NCBI RefSeq assembly: GCF_900107235.1
Contig: NZ_FNPF01000004.1
Location: forward strand, 248,001 to 312,000
Direction of reading: 5' to 3'
DNA: 64,000 nt
DNA from: Citreimonas salinaria
Lineage (GTDB): Bacteria; Pseudomonadota; Alphaproteobacteria; Rhodobacterales; Rhodobacteraceae
This document shows positions 24,736 to 32,875 of the stretch, piece after piece. Under the pieces are notes generated by a model that was not told where the DNA came from, did not search any database, and saw only the letters and a program-made list of their open reading frames with translations. Position 1 is the stretch's first letter; every line of letters starts with the position of its first letter. The translations under genes were made by a program, and so were the position numbers.

Positions 24736-25841
24736 AGGACACAGGCTTGATACAGGACACCATCCGCTACGGCGTGATCGGCTGCGGCATGATGGGGCAG
24801 GAGCACCTGCGCAACATCGCACTGCTGCCCGAGGCCCACGTCGCCGCGATCTACGAGCCGAATCCCGCGATGGCGAAGGCGGCGCAGGCAATCGCGCCGG
24901 GTGCCAAGATGTGCGGCTCGCTGGCCGACCTGCTGGCGCATGAACGGCTGGACTGCCTGCTGATCGCCTCGCCCAACCACGTGCATGTCGAACAGTTTCT
25001 GGAAGTCGCGCGCACGCGACCCCTGCCGCTGCTGATCGAGAAGCCGCTCTACACCGACGCCGCCGACGAGACCGCGCTGCGGCGCCTTCAGGCCGGCTAC
25101 CCCGCGCCGATCTGGGTGGCGATGGAATACCGCTACATGCCCCCCATCATGGCCTTCCTCGACGAATGCGAGGCGGCGACCGGCGGGCTAAAGATGCTGA
25201 CGATCCGCGAGCATCGCTTTCCATTCCTCAACAAGGTCGGCGCCTGGAACCGCTTCAACCGCAACACCGGCGGCACGCTGGTCGAGAAGTGCTGCCATTT
25301 CTTCGACCTGATGCGGCTGGTGCTGAAATCCGACCCCGTGCGCGTCAGCGCCAGCGCGGGGCAGGAGGTCAACCACCGCGACGAGCGGATCGACGGCGCG
25401 ACACCCGACATCTGGGACAGCGCCTACGTCATCGTCGACTTCGCCAGCGGCGCGCGCGCCATGCTGGAATTGTGCATGTTCGCCGAGGGCTCGCGCTATC
25501 AGGAAGAGCTGTCGGCCACCGGCCCTGCCGGCAAGATCGAGGCGCTGGTGCCCGGGCCGGGCCGGTTCTGGCCGGCGCGGCTGGGGCTCGCGCCTGTGCC
25601 GCAGGTGATCGTCAGCCCGCGCGACCCCAAGGGGCCGCGGGTGGTCGAGATCCCCTTCGACCCGGAGTTGCTCAAGGCGGGCGACCACAACGGGTCGACC
25701 TACTACCAGCACCGGCGGTTCCTGGACGCGGTGCGGGGGCAGGGGCTGCCCGAGGTGACGCTCGAGGACGGGATGTGGGCCGTGCGCATGGGCCTCGCGG
25801 CGCAGCAGGCCGCGCTGACGGGCGAGACCGTGCGCTTCTGA
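24732..25841 (+). CDS. Gfo/Idh/MocA-family NAD(P)-dependent protein, candidate sulfoquinovosidase
   Basis: A 369-residue protein with an N-terminal Rossmann fold (YGVIGCGMMGQEH, glycines 17/19/22) and the family lysine motif E103-K104-P105 (LIEKPLY), then the Gfo/MocA C-terminal alpha/beta domain with EHRFPFLNKVGAWNR and LVEKCCHFFDLMRL. It may be a sugar dehydrogenase. Given the sulfo-SMO-like neighbours and the absence of a GH31 sulfoquinovosidase, it could instead be an NAD-dependent sulfoquinovosidase of the GH188 kind, which share this fold, use transient C3 oxidation, and are known from Roseobacter-type clusters. It overlaps the GntR gene by four bases. Fold certain, reaction inferred. 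Confidence 0.75.
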   Translation: MKDTGLIQDTIRYGVIGCGMMGQEHLRNIALLPEAHVAAIYEPNPAMAKAAQAIAPGAKMCGSLADLLAHERLDCLLIASPNHVHVEQFLEVARTRPLPLLIEKPLYTDAADETALRRLQAGYPAPIWVAMEYRYMPPIMAFLDECEAATGGLKMLTIREHRFPFLNKVGAWNRFNRNTGGTLVEKCCHFFDLMRLVLKSDPVRVSASAGQEVNHRDERIDGATPDIWDSAYVIVDFASGARAMLELCMFAEGSRYQEELSATGPAGKIEALVPGPGRFWPARLGLAPVPQVIVSPRDPKGPRVVEIPFDPELLKAGDHNGSTYYQHRRFLDAVRGQGLPEVTLEDGMWAVRMGLAAQQAALTGETVRF

Positions 25842-25856
25842 CGGCGGGTTCCGAAT

Positions 25857-25921
25857 GGAGCGGCCTCTGGCCGCGCAGATCACTCGGCCCCCGCCTGCGG
25901 CGGGCGACCTCGGGCTGGCGC
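25857..25921. repeat. Dispersed intergenic hairpin repeat, copy 2
   Basis: A 65-bp relative of the element at 4851: GGCC-TCT-GGCC stem, CAGATCACTCGGC core, CCCGCC-TGC-GGCGGG stem and CTGGCGC tail. It follows the Gfo/Idh/MocA stop and precedes the convergent dtd gene, the same context as copy 1. Confidence 0.6.
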
Positions 25922-25959
25922 GCCGTGGTGAAGGCGGGCTTTGGCCGCACTGGCGTGCG

Positions 25960-26403
25960 TCAGGCGTCGGTATCCAGCCAGATCGTCACCGGGCCGTCAT
26001 TGGTCAGGCTGACCTGCATGTCGGCGCCGAAGCGGCCGGTGGCCACCGGGATGCGATGGCCCTGAAGCGCGGCGGCGAAGCGTTCGTACAGCCGCTGCCC
26101 CTTGTCCGGGGCGGCGGCGGCCGAGAAACCGGGGCGGTTGCCGCGCCGCGTGTCCGCGGCCAGCGTGAACTGGCTGACCACCAGCGCGGCACCGCCGGCG
26201 TCGACCACCGACCGGTTCATCCGCCCCCCGTCGTCGCGGAAGATGCGCAGTTTCGCGACCTTGGCGGCCAGCGCGTCGGCCTGCGCCTCGGTGTCGCCCT
26301 GCATGGCGCAGACGAGGATGCACAGGCCCGGGCCGATCTCTCCCACGGTCGCCCCGCCGATCTCGACCCGTGCGGCGGTGACGCGCTGAAGCAGCGCCCT
26401 CAC
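25960..26403 (-). CDS. dtd: D-aminoacyl-tRNA deacylase
   Basis: A 147-residue enzyme that hydrolyses D-amino acids (and glycine from mischarged tRNA-Ala) off tRNA. The active-site SQFTLAAD motif and the C-terminal NDGPVT (Gly-cisPro) motif are intact. There is no ATG at the family position; the start is a GTG at 26403, giving MRALLQRV, and it overlaps the kinase stop codon as GTGA, so translation is coupled. Length is typical. Confidence 0.93.
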   Translation of the reverse strand: MRALLQRVTAARVEIGGATVGEIGPGLCILVCAMQGDTEAQADALAAKVAKLRIFRDDGGRMNRSVVDAGGAALVVSQFTLAADTRRGNRPGFSAAAAPDKGQRLYERFAAALQGHRIPVATGRFGADMQVSLTNDGPVTIWLDTDA

Positions 26404-27299
26404 AGCTCGTTGTCCCAGGGCGGGTTCGCTCCGGCGCGCGACACGGTGATTGCGGCGGCCGCGACCCCCAGCGTCAGCGCCGGCTCCAGCGCATCGCCGG
26501 ACGCGGCCCGCAACGCCGCCCGGTCCAGCAGCACCGCCCGGTCGAGCCCCGCCAGCAGGCCGGCGTTGAACGTGTCGCCCGCCCCCACCGTGTCGACCAC
26601 CGTGACGGGGCGTGCCGGCACGCGCAGCATCTCGCCCGGCAGGTGCGCGTCGACCCCGTCGGCGCCCTTGGTGACGACGACCAGTGCCGCGCCGAGGCCC
26701 AGCAGGTCGGCGGGCGTGACGTTCAGCCAGGCCATGTCCTCGTCCGAGATCTTGACGATGTCGGCGCGCGCCAGCATCCCCGCCAGCCGCTCGCGGTAGC
26801 GCGTCTCGTCGGTGACGAAGCCCGCGCGGATGTTCGGATCCAGCATCACCACCCGGTCGCCGGCATCCTCGCAGAACGCCGCCAGCGCGTCGGCGGCGGG
26901 TTCGGCGACAAGGCTGATGCCGCCGAAGAACAGCGCGCGCACCTCGGGGCGGGGCTGTGGCATGTCGGCGGGCGCCAGCATGCGCCCGGCGGTGTTCTCG
27001 TCGTAGAAGGCATAGCGCGCGTGCCCGTCGGTGAGCGTGACGAAGGCCAGCGTGGTGGGCCGGTCGCTGCGCACCGCCAGCGTGGTGTCGACGCGGCTTT
27101 CGCTCAGCGCGCGGTCCAGCATCGTGCCGAACAGGTCCGTCGACAGTCCGCCGAACCAGCCCGCGGGCGCGCCCAGCCGGCCGAGCGCGATGGCGGTGTT
27201 GAACACGGACCCGCCGGGGTGGGGGGCGAAGGCGGGCTCTCCCTCGGCGGTTTCGCGAGGCAGCATGTCGATCAGCGCCTCGCCGCAGCAAAGGATCAT
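26400..27299 (-). CDS. PfkB-family carbohydrate kinase (fructokinase-like)
   Basis: A 299-residue ribokinase-fold sugar kinase. The N-terminal [15 protein letters not shown] substrate motif and the C-terminal PfkB signature [14 protein letters not shown] with its catalytic aspartate are clear; [13 protein letters not shown] at the start is typical of bacterial fructokinases. It phosphorylates a sugar such as fructose with ATP. The ATG at 27299 is preferred because AGGAG lies eight bases before it; an ATG at 27317 is the alternative. It is coupled to dtd (GTGA overlap). It lies near the sulfonate locus but on a separate transcript. Confidence 0.88.
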   Translation of the reverse strand: MILCCGEALIDMLPRETAEGEPAFAPHPGGSVFNTAIALGRLGAPAGWFGGLSTDLFGTMLDRALSESRVDTTLAVRSDRPTTLAFVTLTDGHARYAFYDENTAGRMLAPADMPQPRPEVRALFFGGISLVAEPAADALAAFCEDAGDRVVMLDPNIRAGFVTDETRYRERLAGMLARADIVKISDEDMAWLNVTPADLLGLGAALVVVTKGADGVDAHLPGEMLRVPARPVTVVDTVGAGDTFNAGLLAGLDRAVLLDRAALRAASGDALEPALTLGVAAAAITVSRAGANPPWDNEL

Positions 27300-27370
27300 C
27301 GGGCGGCTCCTGTCCATGACTTCGGGGTCCACCGTGCCCATCGGGCGGCGGGCAGGCAAGGGGGCGCCGC

Positions 27371-28450
27371 CTAGCGCCCCGCGACGAAGCCGATCCCCGC
27401 CGCGACGACCAGCGCCGCGATCACCGCCAGCGCGATCTTGATCGCCGACCAGGGCCGTTCGCCCTGCACGCGGCCGGTGCGGCCGTTGACCACGAAGCGG
27501 TAGCTGTCGCCGCGATACTTGTAGGCGGCCATCCACACCGGCAGCAGCACGTGCTTGAAGGTCACGTCCGAGACCTGCGTGTCGACCCGGTGAATGCGCT
27601 GGCGGTCGCCGCCGATGTCGAACTTCACCGCCTGCGCGATCGCCGCGTCCATCTTCTTGCGTGCCTCGACGAAGCCGTCGTCGAGGTCGACCTGGTAGGC
27701 CTCGGCGCGGAAACCCGACAGGAACTCCGGCCGGTAGGGCTCCATCGCGGCCAGGTCCCACGGCTCCAGCGCGTCGGTGAAGCGCCGGGGCAGGGCGTGC
27801 GAGGCCAGCACCAGCACGTCGTCGAACCACCTGGTGACGTGGCCCCGGACGTGCCGCCAGCGGACCTTGGCCACGCGCTGCGCCTTGGGCTTGCCGTCGC
27901 GCATGACCGTGCGGGTTTCCCAGTAGACGGTGCCGCGCTCGCCGGAATAGTCGCTTTCGGTATGCGCGTCGAAGGTCCAGTAGGGCACGTAGATGCCCTG
28001 CGGCCGGCGCCCCTTGCGCGCATAGGCCTGCAGCCCCGAGGGCGCGAACCACAGGCTGCCCAGCCAGTCGGTCATCGCCTTCTGCGCCGCCTCCGCGTCC
28101 AGCGCGAAGGGCAGCACGCCGCGCGGCTTGATGTGGCGGTTGGTGCCGGTGTCGGTGACCACGGGCGTCGCGCAGAACGGGCATTCGGCGGCGTGCAGCG
28201 CGGGGTCGAACTCGACCTCGGCGGCGCAGTTGGGGCAGCGGCTGACGCGGGTTTCCTCGATCTCCTGCAGGGGCAGCAGGTTGTCGAGCGCGGCCTTGAA
28301 GTCGAGCTCGCGGATGCCGCCCTCCCAAGGGCCGGGGCCGTCGATGTCGGCGGTGGCGCCGCAATGGTCGCAGACCAGCCGCCCTTCGGCGGGCGAGAAC
28401 CGCATGTCGGCGCCGCAGGTGTCGCAGGGAAAGCGGTGCTCCTCGATCAT
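27371..28450 (-). CDS. Two-zinc-ribbon membrane protein (YdjG-like)
   Basis: A 359-residue protein starting with two zinc ribbons: C9/C12...C27/C30 and C72/C75...C90/C93. A soluble domain follows with [21 protein letters not shown] and [14 protein letters not shown], then a single C-terminal membrane helix (about residues 335-357). Databases often mislabel such proteins as primosomal protein N'. In Bacillus subtilis, YdjG has this layout and works with the SPFH protein YdjI in recruiting PspA to the membrane. The SPFH gene is directly upstream here, which supports a membrane-stress role; no PspA gene is seen nearby. Confidence 0.75.
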   Translation of the reverse strand: MIEEHRFPCDTCGADMRFSPAEGRLVCDHCGATADIDGPGPWEGGIRELDFKAALDNLLPLQEIEETRVSRCPNCAAEVEFDPALHAAECPFCATPVVTDTGTNRHIKPRGVLPFALDAEAAQKAMTDWLGSLWFAPSGLQAYARKGRRPQGIYVPYWTFDAHTESDYSGERGTVYWETRTVMRDGKPKAQRVAKVRWRHVRGHVTRWFDDVLVLASHALPRRFTDALEPWDLAAMEPYRPEFLSGFRAEAYQVDLDDGFVEARKKMDAAIAQAVKFDIGGDRQRIHRVDTQVSDVTFKHVLLPVWMAAYKYRGDSYRFVVNGRTGRVQGERPWSAIKIALAVIAALVVAAGIGFVAGR

Positions 28451-28477
28451 CTCATGCGATCATCCCGCTCGATCGTT

Positions 28478-29578
28478 TCAGGCCGGCGGCGGGGGCGGCG
28501 GCAGGATCGTGAACAGCTGCGCGAGTTCGTCCACGTCCCCCGCGCGCAGCCAGCCGTCCTGCCCCGGCGTCCAGACAAGCGTCTCGCGCGTCAGCCCGCC
28601 CTCGGCCGCCATGCGCCCCAGGTCGGCCTTGGAATACGGCCCGCGGGTCTGCCCGGCCTCGGCGAGGTGCCAGACGTGTTCGACCGGGGGCGGCGGCGGA
28701 GCGGCGGGCGCGGCCCCCCACGGCCCCGGCTGCACCGCCTGGCCCATCCGCTGCCCCATCTGCATGCCCAGACCGGCGCCCAGCCCCATGCCCATCGACT
28801 GGTCGACCGCGCCGCCCTTGCCCATGGCCTCGGACGCCTTCCACTTCAGATGCTCGTCCAGATTACCCGCGATCCCGCGCGAGGTGCGCGCGTCCAGCGC
28901 CTTCTCCACCGCCGGCGGAAGCGAGACGTTCTCGATGTACAGCTCCGGCAGGCTCAGCCCGTATTGCCGGATCACCGGGTCGATCGCCTCGGCCACCAGC
29001 TTGCCCACCTCGGCGGTGTTCGCCGCCATGTCCAGCACCGGGATGCCCGAGGCCGCGATCGCACGCGAAAACTCCTGCACGATCACGTTGCGGATCTGGA
29101 AGGTGATCTCGTCGGCGGTGAACTGCCCGTCGGTGCCCACGATCTCGGTCAGGAACAGGCCCGGATCGGCCACCTTGACCGCGTAGGTGCCGAAGGCCCG
29201 GATGCGCACCGGCCCGAATTCCGGGTCGCGCATCATCACCGGGTTCTTCGTGCCCCATTTCAGGTTCGTCATCCGCGCGGTCGAGACGAAGTAGATCTCG
29301 GACTTGAAGGGCGATCTGAACCCGTGATCCCAGTGCTGAAGCGTGGTCATCACCGGCATGTTGTTGGTCTCGAGCATGTAGAGACCCGGCTTGAACACGT
29401 CCGCCAGCTGGCCCTCATGGACGAAGACCGCCGCCTGTCCCTCGCGGACCGTCAGCTTGGCGCCGTACTTGATCTCGTTGCCGTGGCGGTCGAAGCGCCA
29501 GACCAGCGTGTCGCGGCTGTCGTCGGTCCATTCGATCACGTCGATGAACTGGCCCGACACGAAATTCCACAGGCTCAT
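28478..29578 (-). CDS. SPFH-domain protein with C-terminal GYF_2-like domain (YdjI-like)
   Basis: A 366-residue protein. Residues about 25-235 are an SPFH (band 7) domain of the YdjI/virion-core type (KLTVREGQAAVFVHEGQLADVFKPG is divided over two strands; IYFVSTARMTNLKWGT is diagnostic). A glycine/methionine-rich and proline-rich linker follows (about 258-300), then a GYF_2-like domain (VWHLAEAGQTRGPYSKADL, LVWTPGQDGWLRAGDV). No transmembrane helix is present, so membrane contact is peripheral. The ATG at 29578 follows GGAGCGAACCCC. It is in the operon between DUF2927 and the zinc-ribbon gene. Confidence 0.8.
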   Translation of the reverse strand: MSLWNFVSGQFIDVIEWTDDSRDTLVWRFDRHGNEIKYGAKLTVREGQAAVFVHEGQLADVFKPGLYMLETNNMPVMTTLQHWDHGFRSPFKSEIYFVSTARMTNLKWGTKNPVMMRDPEFGPVRIRAFGTYAVKVADPGLFLTEIVGTDGQFTADEITFQIRNVIVQEFSRAIAASGIPVLDMAANTAEVGKLVAEAIDPVIRQYGLSLPELYIENVSLPPAVEKALDARTSRGIAGNLDEHLKWKASEAMGKGGAVDQSMGMGLGAGLGMQMGQRMGQAVQPGPWGAAPAAPPPPPVEHVWHLAEAGQTRGPYSKADLGRMAAEGGLTRETLVWTPGQDGWLRAGDVDELAQLFTILPPPPPPA

Positions 29579-29591
29579 GGGGTTCGCTCCT

Positions 29592-30578
29592 TCAGGTGCC
29601 GCCGCCCTCGACCAGTTCGGTGGCAAGGCTTCGGACGATGGGCAGCGCCTGCTCCGGCGTCATGCCGGGGCGCAGCGCGGGGTCGTAGAGGATTTCCAGC
29701 AGCATCGCGTCGTGTTCGGTCAGCAGCGCGAACTCGTCGTCGTCGTTGAAAATCGACGGCCGCGCGCGCGGGCTGTCATTGGCCAAGCCCAGCCCCTGGG
29801 CGATCTCCTCGTGGATGCAGGACTGACGCAGCAGGTCGGGATGCTCGGCCCGGATCACCGCGACCGCGCGGGCGTATTCGAAGCTGCCGAGCCGGTCCGA
29901 GAACGCGATGACCAGGCAATGGATCGAGCGCGGCAGGTCGTCGAACAGCCGCAGCGTCCGCGGGTCCGCCTCGGGCACCAGCGCGCGGATGCGCGGCACG
30001 ATCCCGTTGCGCTCGTCCTCGCCCACGAACAGGACGTGGAAGTTCGGCGCGCTCTCGCTGAGCGAGATCGAGTGCCCGGTGATCCCCGCCAACCGGCGCG
30101 CATAAACGCCCAGCTCGTTGCGCGCGACCGTGCGCAGGTCGGGCGGCACCGAGGCGCCGAACTCGGGCGAGATTCGAACCGGCTGCACCCATTTCTTGAT
30201 CACGCTGGCCTCGCCCTCGGACGGGCGCAGGCCCTCGCCGCGGGCGTATTCCTCGCGCAGGGCGATGGCCTCGAAGTTGCGTACCAGCATCGTGTCGGTG
30301 AACTGCGTGTCCGGCCCGCCGCCATCGGTGCGCATCAGCCCGCGCACCAGAAGGTCGTTCTGGACGCGGGCATAATAGGTTGCCAGCGCGCGGCTGTTGG
30401 ACGATCGCTGCCCGGTGGGCGCGGGTTCGGGTGCCGGCGCGGGCGGTGGCCGCAGGCCGGAGGGACGCGGCGCCGGGGACACGGCGGTCTCGCGCGGGGC
30501 CATGGCGCTTTGCGTGCAGGCGCCCAGCGCCAGCAGCGCGGTCAGGCCGATCGCCCGGGCGCGGCGGGCCGGGGTCAT
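29592..30578 (-). CDS. DUF2927 lipoprotein
   Basis: A 328-residue exported lipoprotein: the signal peptide ends in the lipobox LGAC with Cys21 as lipid anchor. A proline/alanine-rich stretch (about 30-60) leads to the DUF2927 domain. Its most conserved part, SCIHEEIAQGLGLANDSP, places His-Glu and a further conserved Asn-Asp in a layout that suggests a hydrolase or metal site, although this is unproven. It overlaps TelA by ATGA. The family is largely alphaproteobacterial and without assigned function. Confidence 0.8.
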   Translation of the reverse strand: MTPARRARAIGLTALLALGACTQSAMAPRETAVSPAPRPSGLRPPPAPAPEPAPTGQRSSNSRALATYYARVQNDLLVRGLMRTDGGGPDTQFTDTMLVRNFEAIALREEYARGEGLRPSEGEASVIKKWVQPVRISPEFGASVPPDLRTVARNELGVYARRLAGITGHSISLSESAPNFHVLFVGEDERNGIVPRIRALVPEADPRTLRLFDDLPRSIHCLVIAFSDRLGSFEYARAVAVIRAEHPDLLRQSCIHEEIAQGLGLANDSPRARPSIFNDDDEFALLTEHDAMLLEILYDPALRPGMTPEQALPIVRSLATELVEGGGT

Positions 30579-31762
30579 CGCGCCGCGCGCCCGGCAGGCC
30601 GGGTCGTGCCGCCGGACTCGGCCTGTGCCAGCGCAGTGCGCAGCTCGGACTCCATCTTCTGCAGCTCCACCTCCGCCTCGGCCCGGTTGGCCTTGCCCTC
30701 GTCCGCGATGCGCAGGCTGTCCTCGATCGTCGCGATCAGGTCGTCGTTGGCCTTGCGGATGGCCTTGATGTCGAACACGCCGCGCTCGGTCTCGGCGCGG
30801 ATCATGGCGTTGCTCTCGCGCAGGTTGGCGGCGTTCGCGGTCAGCAGGTCGTTGGTCAGGTCCGATGCATCCTTTACCGCCGCCGCCGCCTCGCGCGAGC
30901 GTTGCAGCGTCACCGCCTGCGCCAGCTGCGTCTCCCACAGCGGCACGGTGTTCACCAGGGTCGAGTTGATGCGCGTCACCAGGCTCTTGTCGTTCTCCTG
31001 CACCAGGCGGATCGACGGCAGCGACTGCATCGTCACCTGCCGCGTCAGCCGCAGGTCGTGCACCCGGCGGTCCAGGTCGTCGCGGGCGGCGCGCAGGTCG
31101 CGCAACTCCTGCGCGCGCATCATCTTGTCCTCGTCCCCGGCATTCTCGACCGCCCTTTGCGCGGTCGGTATCTCGGTCGCGTCCACCTCGTCCAGCCGGG
31201 CCTGCCCGGCGGCGATGTAGAGCGCCAGTTCGTCGTAGAAATCCAGCGTCTTGTCGTAGAGCAGGTCCAGCGACTTGATGTCCTTCAGCAGCTGGTGCTC
31301 GTGCCGCAGCAGGTCGTCGGTGATGCTGTCGATCTGCGCCTGCACGGTCTCGTAGCGGGCCTTGAACTTGGCCAGGGGGGCTGCGCGCCCGACCAGCTTT
31401 TCCCACCAACTCCGGCTGCGCCGCGCGTCCAGTTCCGAGATCGAGAAGCCGCGGATCGTCGCCACGATGTCGCGCAGCCCGTCGCCGGCGGGGCCGATCT
31501 CCTTGTTGCGCACCGCCGCCAGCATCGACTGGCTGATCTGCTGCAGCTCGGCCTGCGCGGCCGAGCCGAAGGCCACGATCGAATTCGTGTCGCGCAGGTC
31601 GATCTCGGCCATGCGCCTGCGGATCGCCTCGCCGGTCGCCGCATCGGCGTTCTCGAGCGGGGTCACCGCATCGGCCTGCGCCGGGTCCGGCAGCGTGTGC
31701 GCGCTCAGTTGCTCGACCAGCGTGCTGTCGGTTCTGGCGTGATCGCGGGTCTTGTCGGACAT
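30575..31762 (-). CDS. TelA/YaaN-family toxic-anion-resistance protein
   Basis: A 395-residue, almost wholly helical coiled-coil protein with the TelA-family segments (SRSWWEKLVGRAAPLAKFKARYE split by turns; QDKSLVxRI-like ENDKSLVTRINSTLVNTVP; MIRAETERGVFDIKAI). Homologues are KlaA/TelA of tellurite-resistance plasmids and Bacillus YaaN, encoded beside XpaC. Here it is downstream of two XpaC-like genes and coupled to the DUF2927 lipoprotein. The mechanism is unknown in the family; envelope protection is the usual inference. Confidence 0.85.
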   Translation of the reverse strand: MSDKTRDHARTDSTLVEQLSAHTLPDPAQADAVTPLENADAATGEAIRRRMAEIDLRDTNSIVAFGSAAQAELQQISQSMLAAVRNKEIGPAGDGLRDIVATIRGFSISELDARRSRSWWEKLVGRAAPLAKFKARYETVQAQIDSITDDLLRHEHQLLKDIKSLDLLYDKTLDFYDELALYIAAGQARLDEVDATEIPTAQRAVENAGDEDKMMRAQELRDLRAARDDLDRRVHDLRLTRQVTMQSLPSIRLVQENDKSLVTRINSTLVNTVPLWETQLAQAVTLQRSREAAAAVKDASDLTNDLLTANAANLRESNAMIRAETERGVFDIKAIRKANDDLIATIEDSLRIADEGKANRAEAEVELQKMESELRTALAQAESGGTTRPAGRAAR

Positions 31763-31807
31763 GCGGAAACCTCATGCGAGTGATAAGCGATTATGCGCCG
31801 CGGCGCG

Positions 31808-32680
31808 TCACGGGTCGAGGGCGACACCCTCTCGCCGGAGCCGGTCGCGCAGCACGCCGATCTCGACCTCCAGCGCGGTGGTGTCCTCCAACAGCAGGGT
31901 CTGGGTCTTCTCGCCGAACGACGCCTCGAGATCGGCCAGCAGCCGCAGGAAGTCGTCGCGCGCGCCCGCGGCACGGGTCCGGGGGTCGAGATCGGCATAC
32001 TTGCGTGCCGCGTCGCGCGCGCCGATCAGGTAGACGCCCAGGTAGCGCCGCGCCGCGACCAGGTCGCGCGGGTCCTTCTCGACCCGGCGGATCATGTCGC
32101 GCACGCAGGCGGCCAGCCGGTCGACGCGCGCCTCGATGTCGCGATCACCGGTGCTGCGCGCGGCGGCGGCCATATCGGTCAGGTGCGCCTCGGCCTCGTC
32201 CACAACCTTCGCGACGCGCTTGCCCTGCAGGGTGTCGCCCGCCAGCCCCTTGTCGCGCATCGGGTCCAGCCCGAAGGCCCCCAGGTGCAGCGCGGCGGCC
32301 GAGGCGCCGAACAGCAACGGCGCCGCCAGCGCGGACTGCGAGGTCCAGGCCGCGATCGCGGTGCCGATGCCGCACATCACCGCTGCCAGCAACTTGCGCG
32401 GCAGGGCCGGGCGGCGGGCGATGGTGCGATGGGCATAGGCGGCCTCGGCCCGCAGGCCGTCGCGCAGCAGCCATGCGCCCAACATCAGCGCGCCCGCGCC
32501 CAGCAGACCGGCGGCGAATCCCGCCGCCCCCGCGCCGAGCGACGTGAAGGCCAGCACCACCGGCGGCAGGAACATCACGTTCGACCGCGCGCCCACCGGG
32601 TCGACCCGCGGCGGCGCGCCAAGCGGGCCCGCCTGCGCCGCCGCGCCGGGGCTGTGGCGGTCGCCGTAGCGCCGCGCCAT
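31808..32680 (-). CDS. XpaC-family (5-bromo-4-chloroindolyl phosphate hydrolysis) membrane protein
   Basis: A 290-residue protein with four hydrophobic helices between about residues 35 and 135 and a long helical cytoplasmic C-terminal region (from about 150) rich in charged coiled-coil, as in XpaC. The pattern AFGLDPMRDKG after the last helix is also seen in the paralogue at 32876 (SFGPDPLRDKT). The annotated phosphatase activity in the family is weakly supported. Its ATG lies two bases after the stop of a 29-residue membrane peptide, so the two are coupled. Confidence 0.75.
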   Translation of the reverse strand: MARRYGDRHSPGAAAQAGPLGAPPRVDPVGARSNVMFLPPVVLAFTSLGAGAAGFAAGLLGAGALMLGAWLLRDGLRAEAAYAHRTIARRPALPRKLLAAVMCGIGTAIAAWTSQSALAAPLLFGASAAALHLGAFGLDPMRDKGLAGDTLQGKRVAKVVDEAEAHLTDMAAAARSTGDRDIEARVDRLAACVRDMIRRVEKDPRDLVAARRYLGVYLIGARDAARKYADLDPRTRAAGARDDFLRLLADLEASFGEKTQTLLLEDTTALEVEIGVLRDRLRREGVALDP

Positions 32681-32682
32681 GC

Positions 32683-32772
32683 CTAGACTCCCCCGATCGC
32701 GCCCGACGTCACGCCGAACAGCAGCAGGAGCAACAGCACGTATGTCAGTTTGCGTAGGCCCTTCGCGGACAC
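32683..32772 (-). CDS. 29-residue single-helix membrane protein (GTG start)
   Basis: A frame of 30 codons begins at a GTG preceded by AAAGGGGG and encodes MSAKGLRKLTYVLL, continuing as six leucines in all, then FGVTSGAIGGV, giving one transmembrane helix with a positively charged N-terminus. Its stop is two bases before the ATG of the XpaC-family gene, and its 3' end supplies that gene's ribosome-binding site (GGGGGAG). The tight spacing and strongly protein-like composition argue that it is real. It is too short for ordinary gene finders. Confidence 0.6.
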   Translation of the reverse strand: MSAKGLRKLTYVLLLLLLFGVTSGAIGGV

Positions 32773-32875
32773 CGGGACCCCCTTTGGGATGCGTCGATGC
32801 CCTGAACGTAGGGATTCCCGGCCCCGCTTGCCAGTGCCGACGACGCTCGCCGTCAGCAGCGCGGGGCGGACCGCG

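Noticed and set aside
26400-27299. The sugar kinase as part of the sulfonate-sugar pathway
   Set aside because: It lies on a separate transcript coupled to dtd, and the expected pathway product is glucose, while the protein looks like a fructokinase. It is only close by position.
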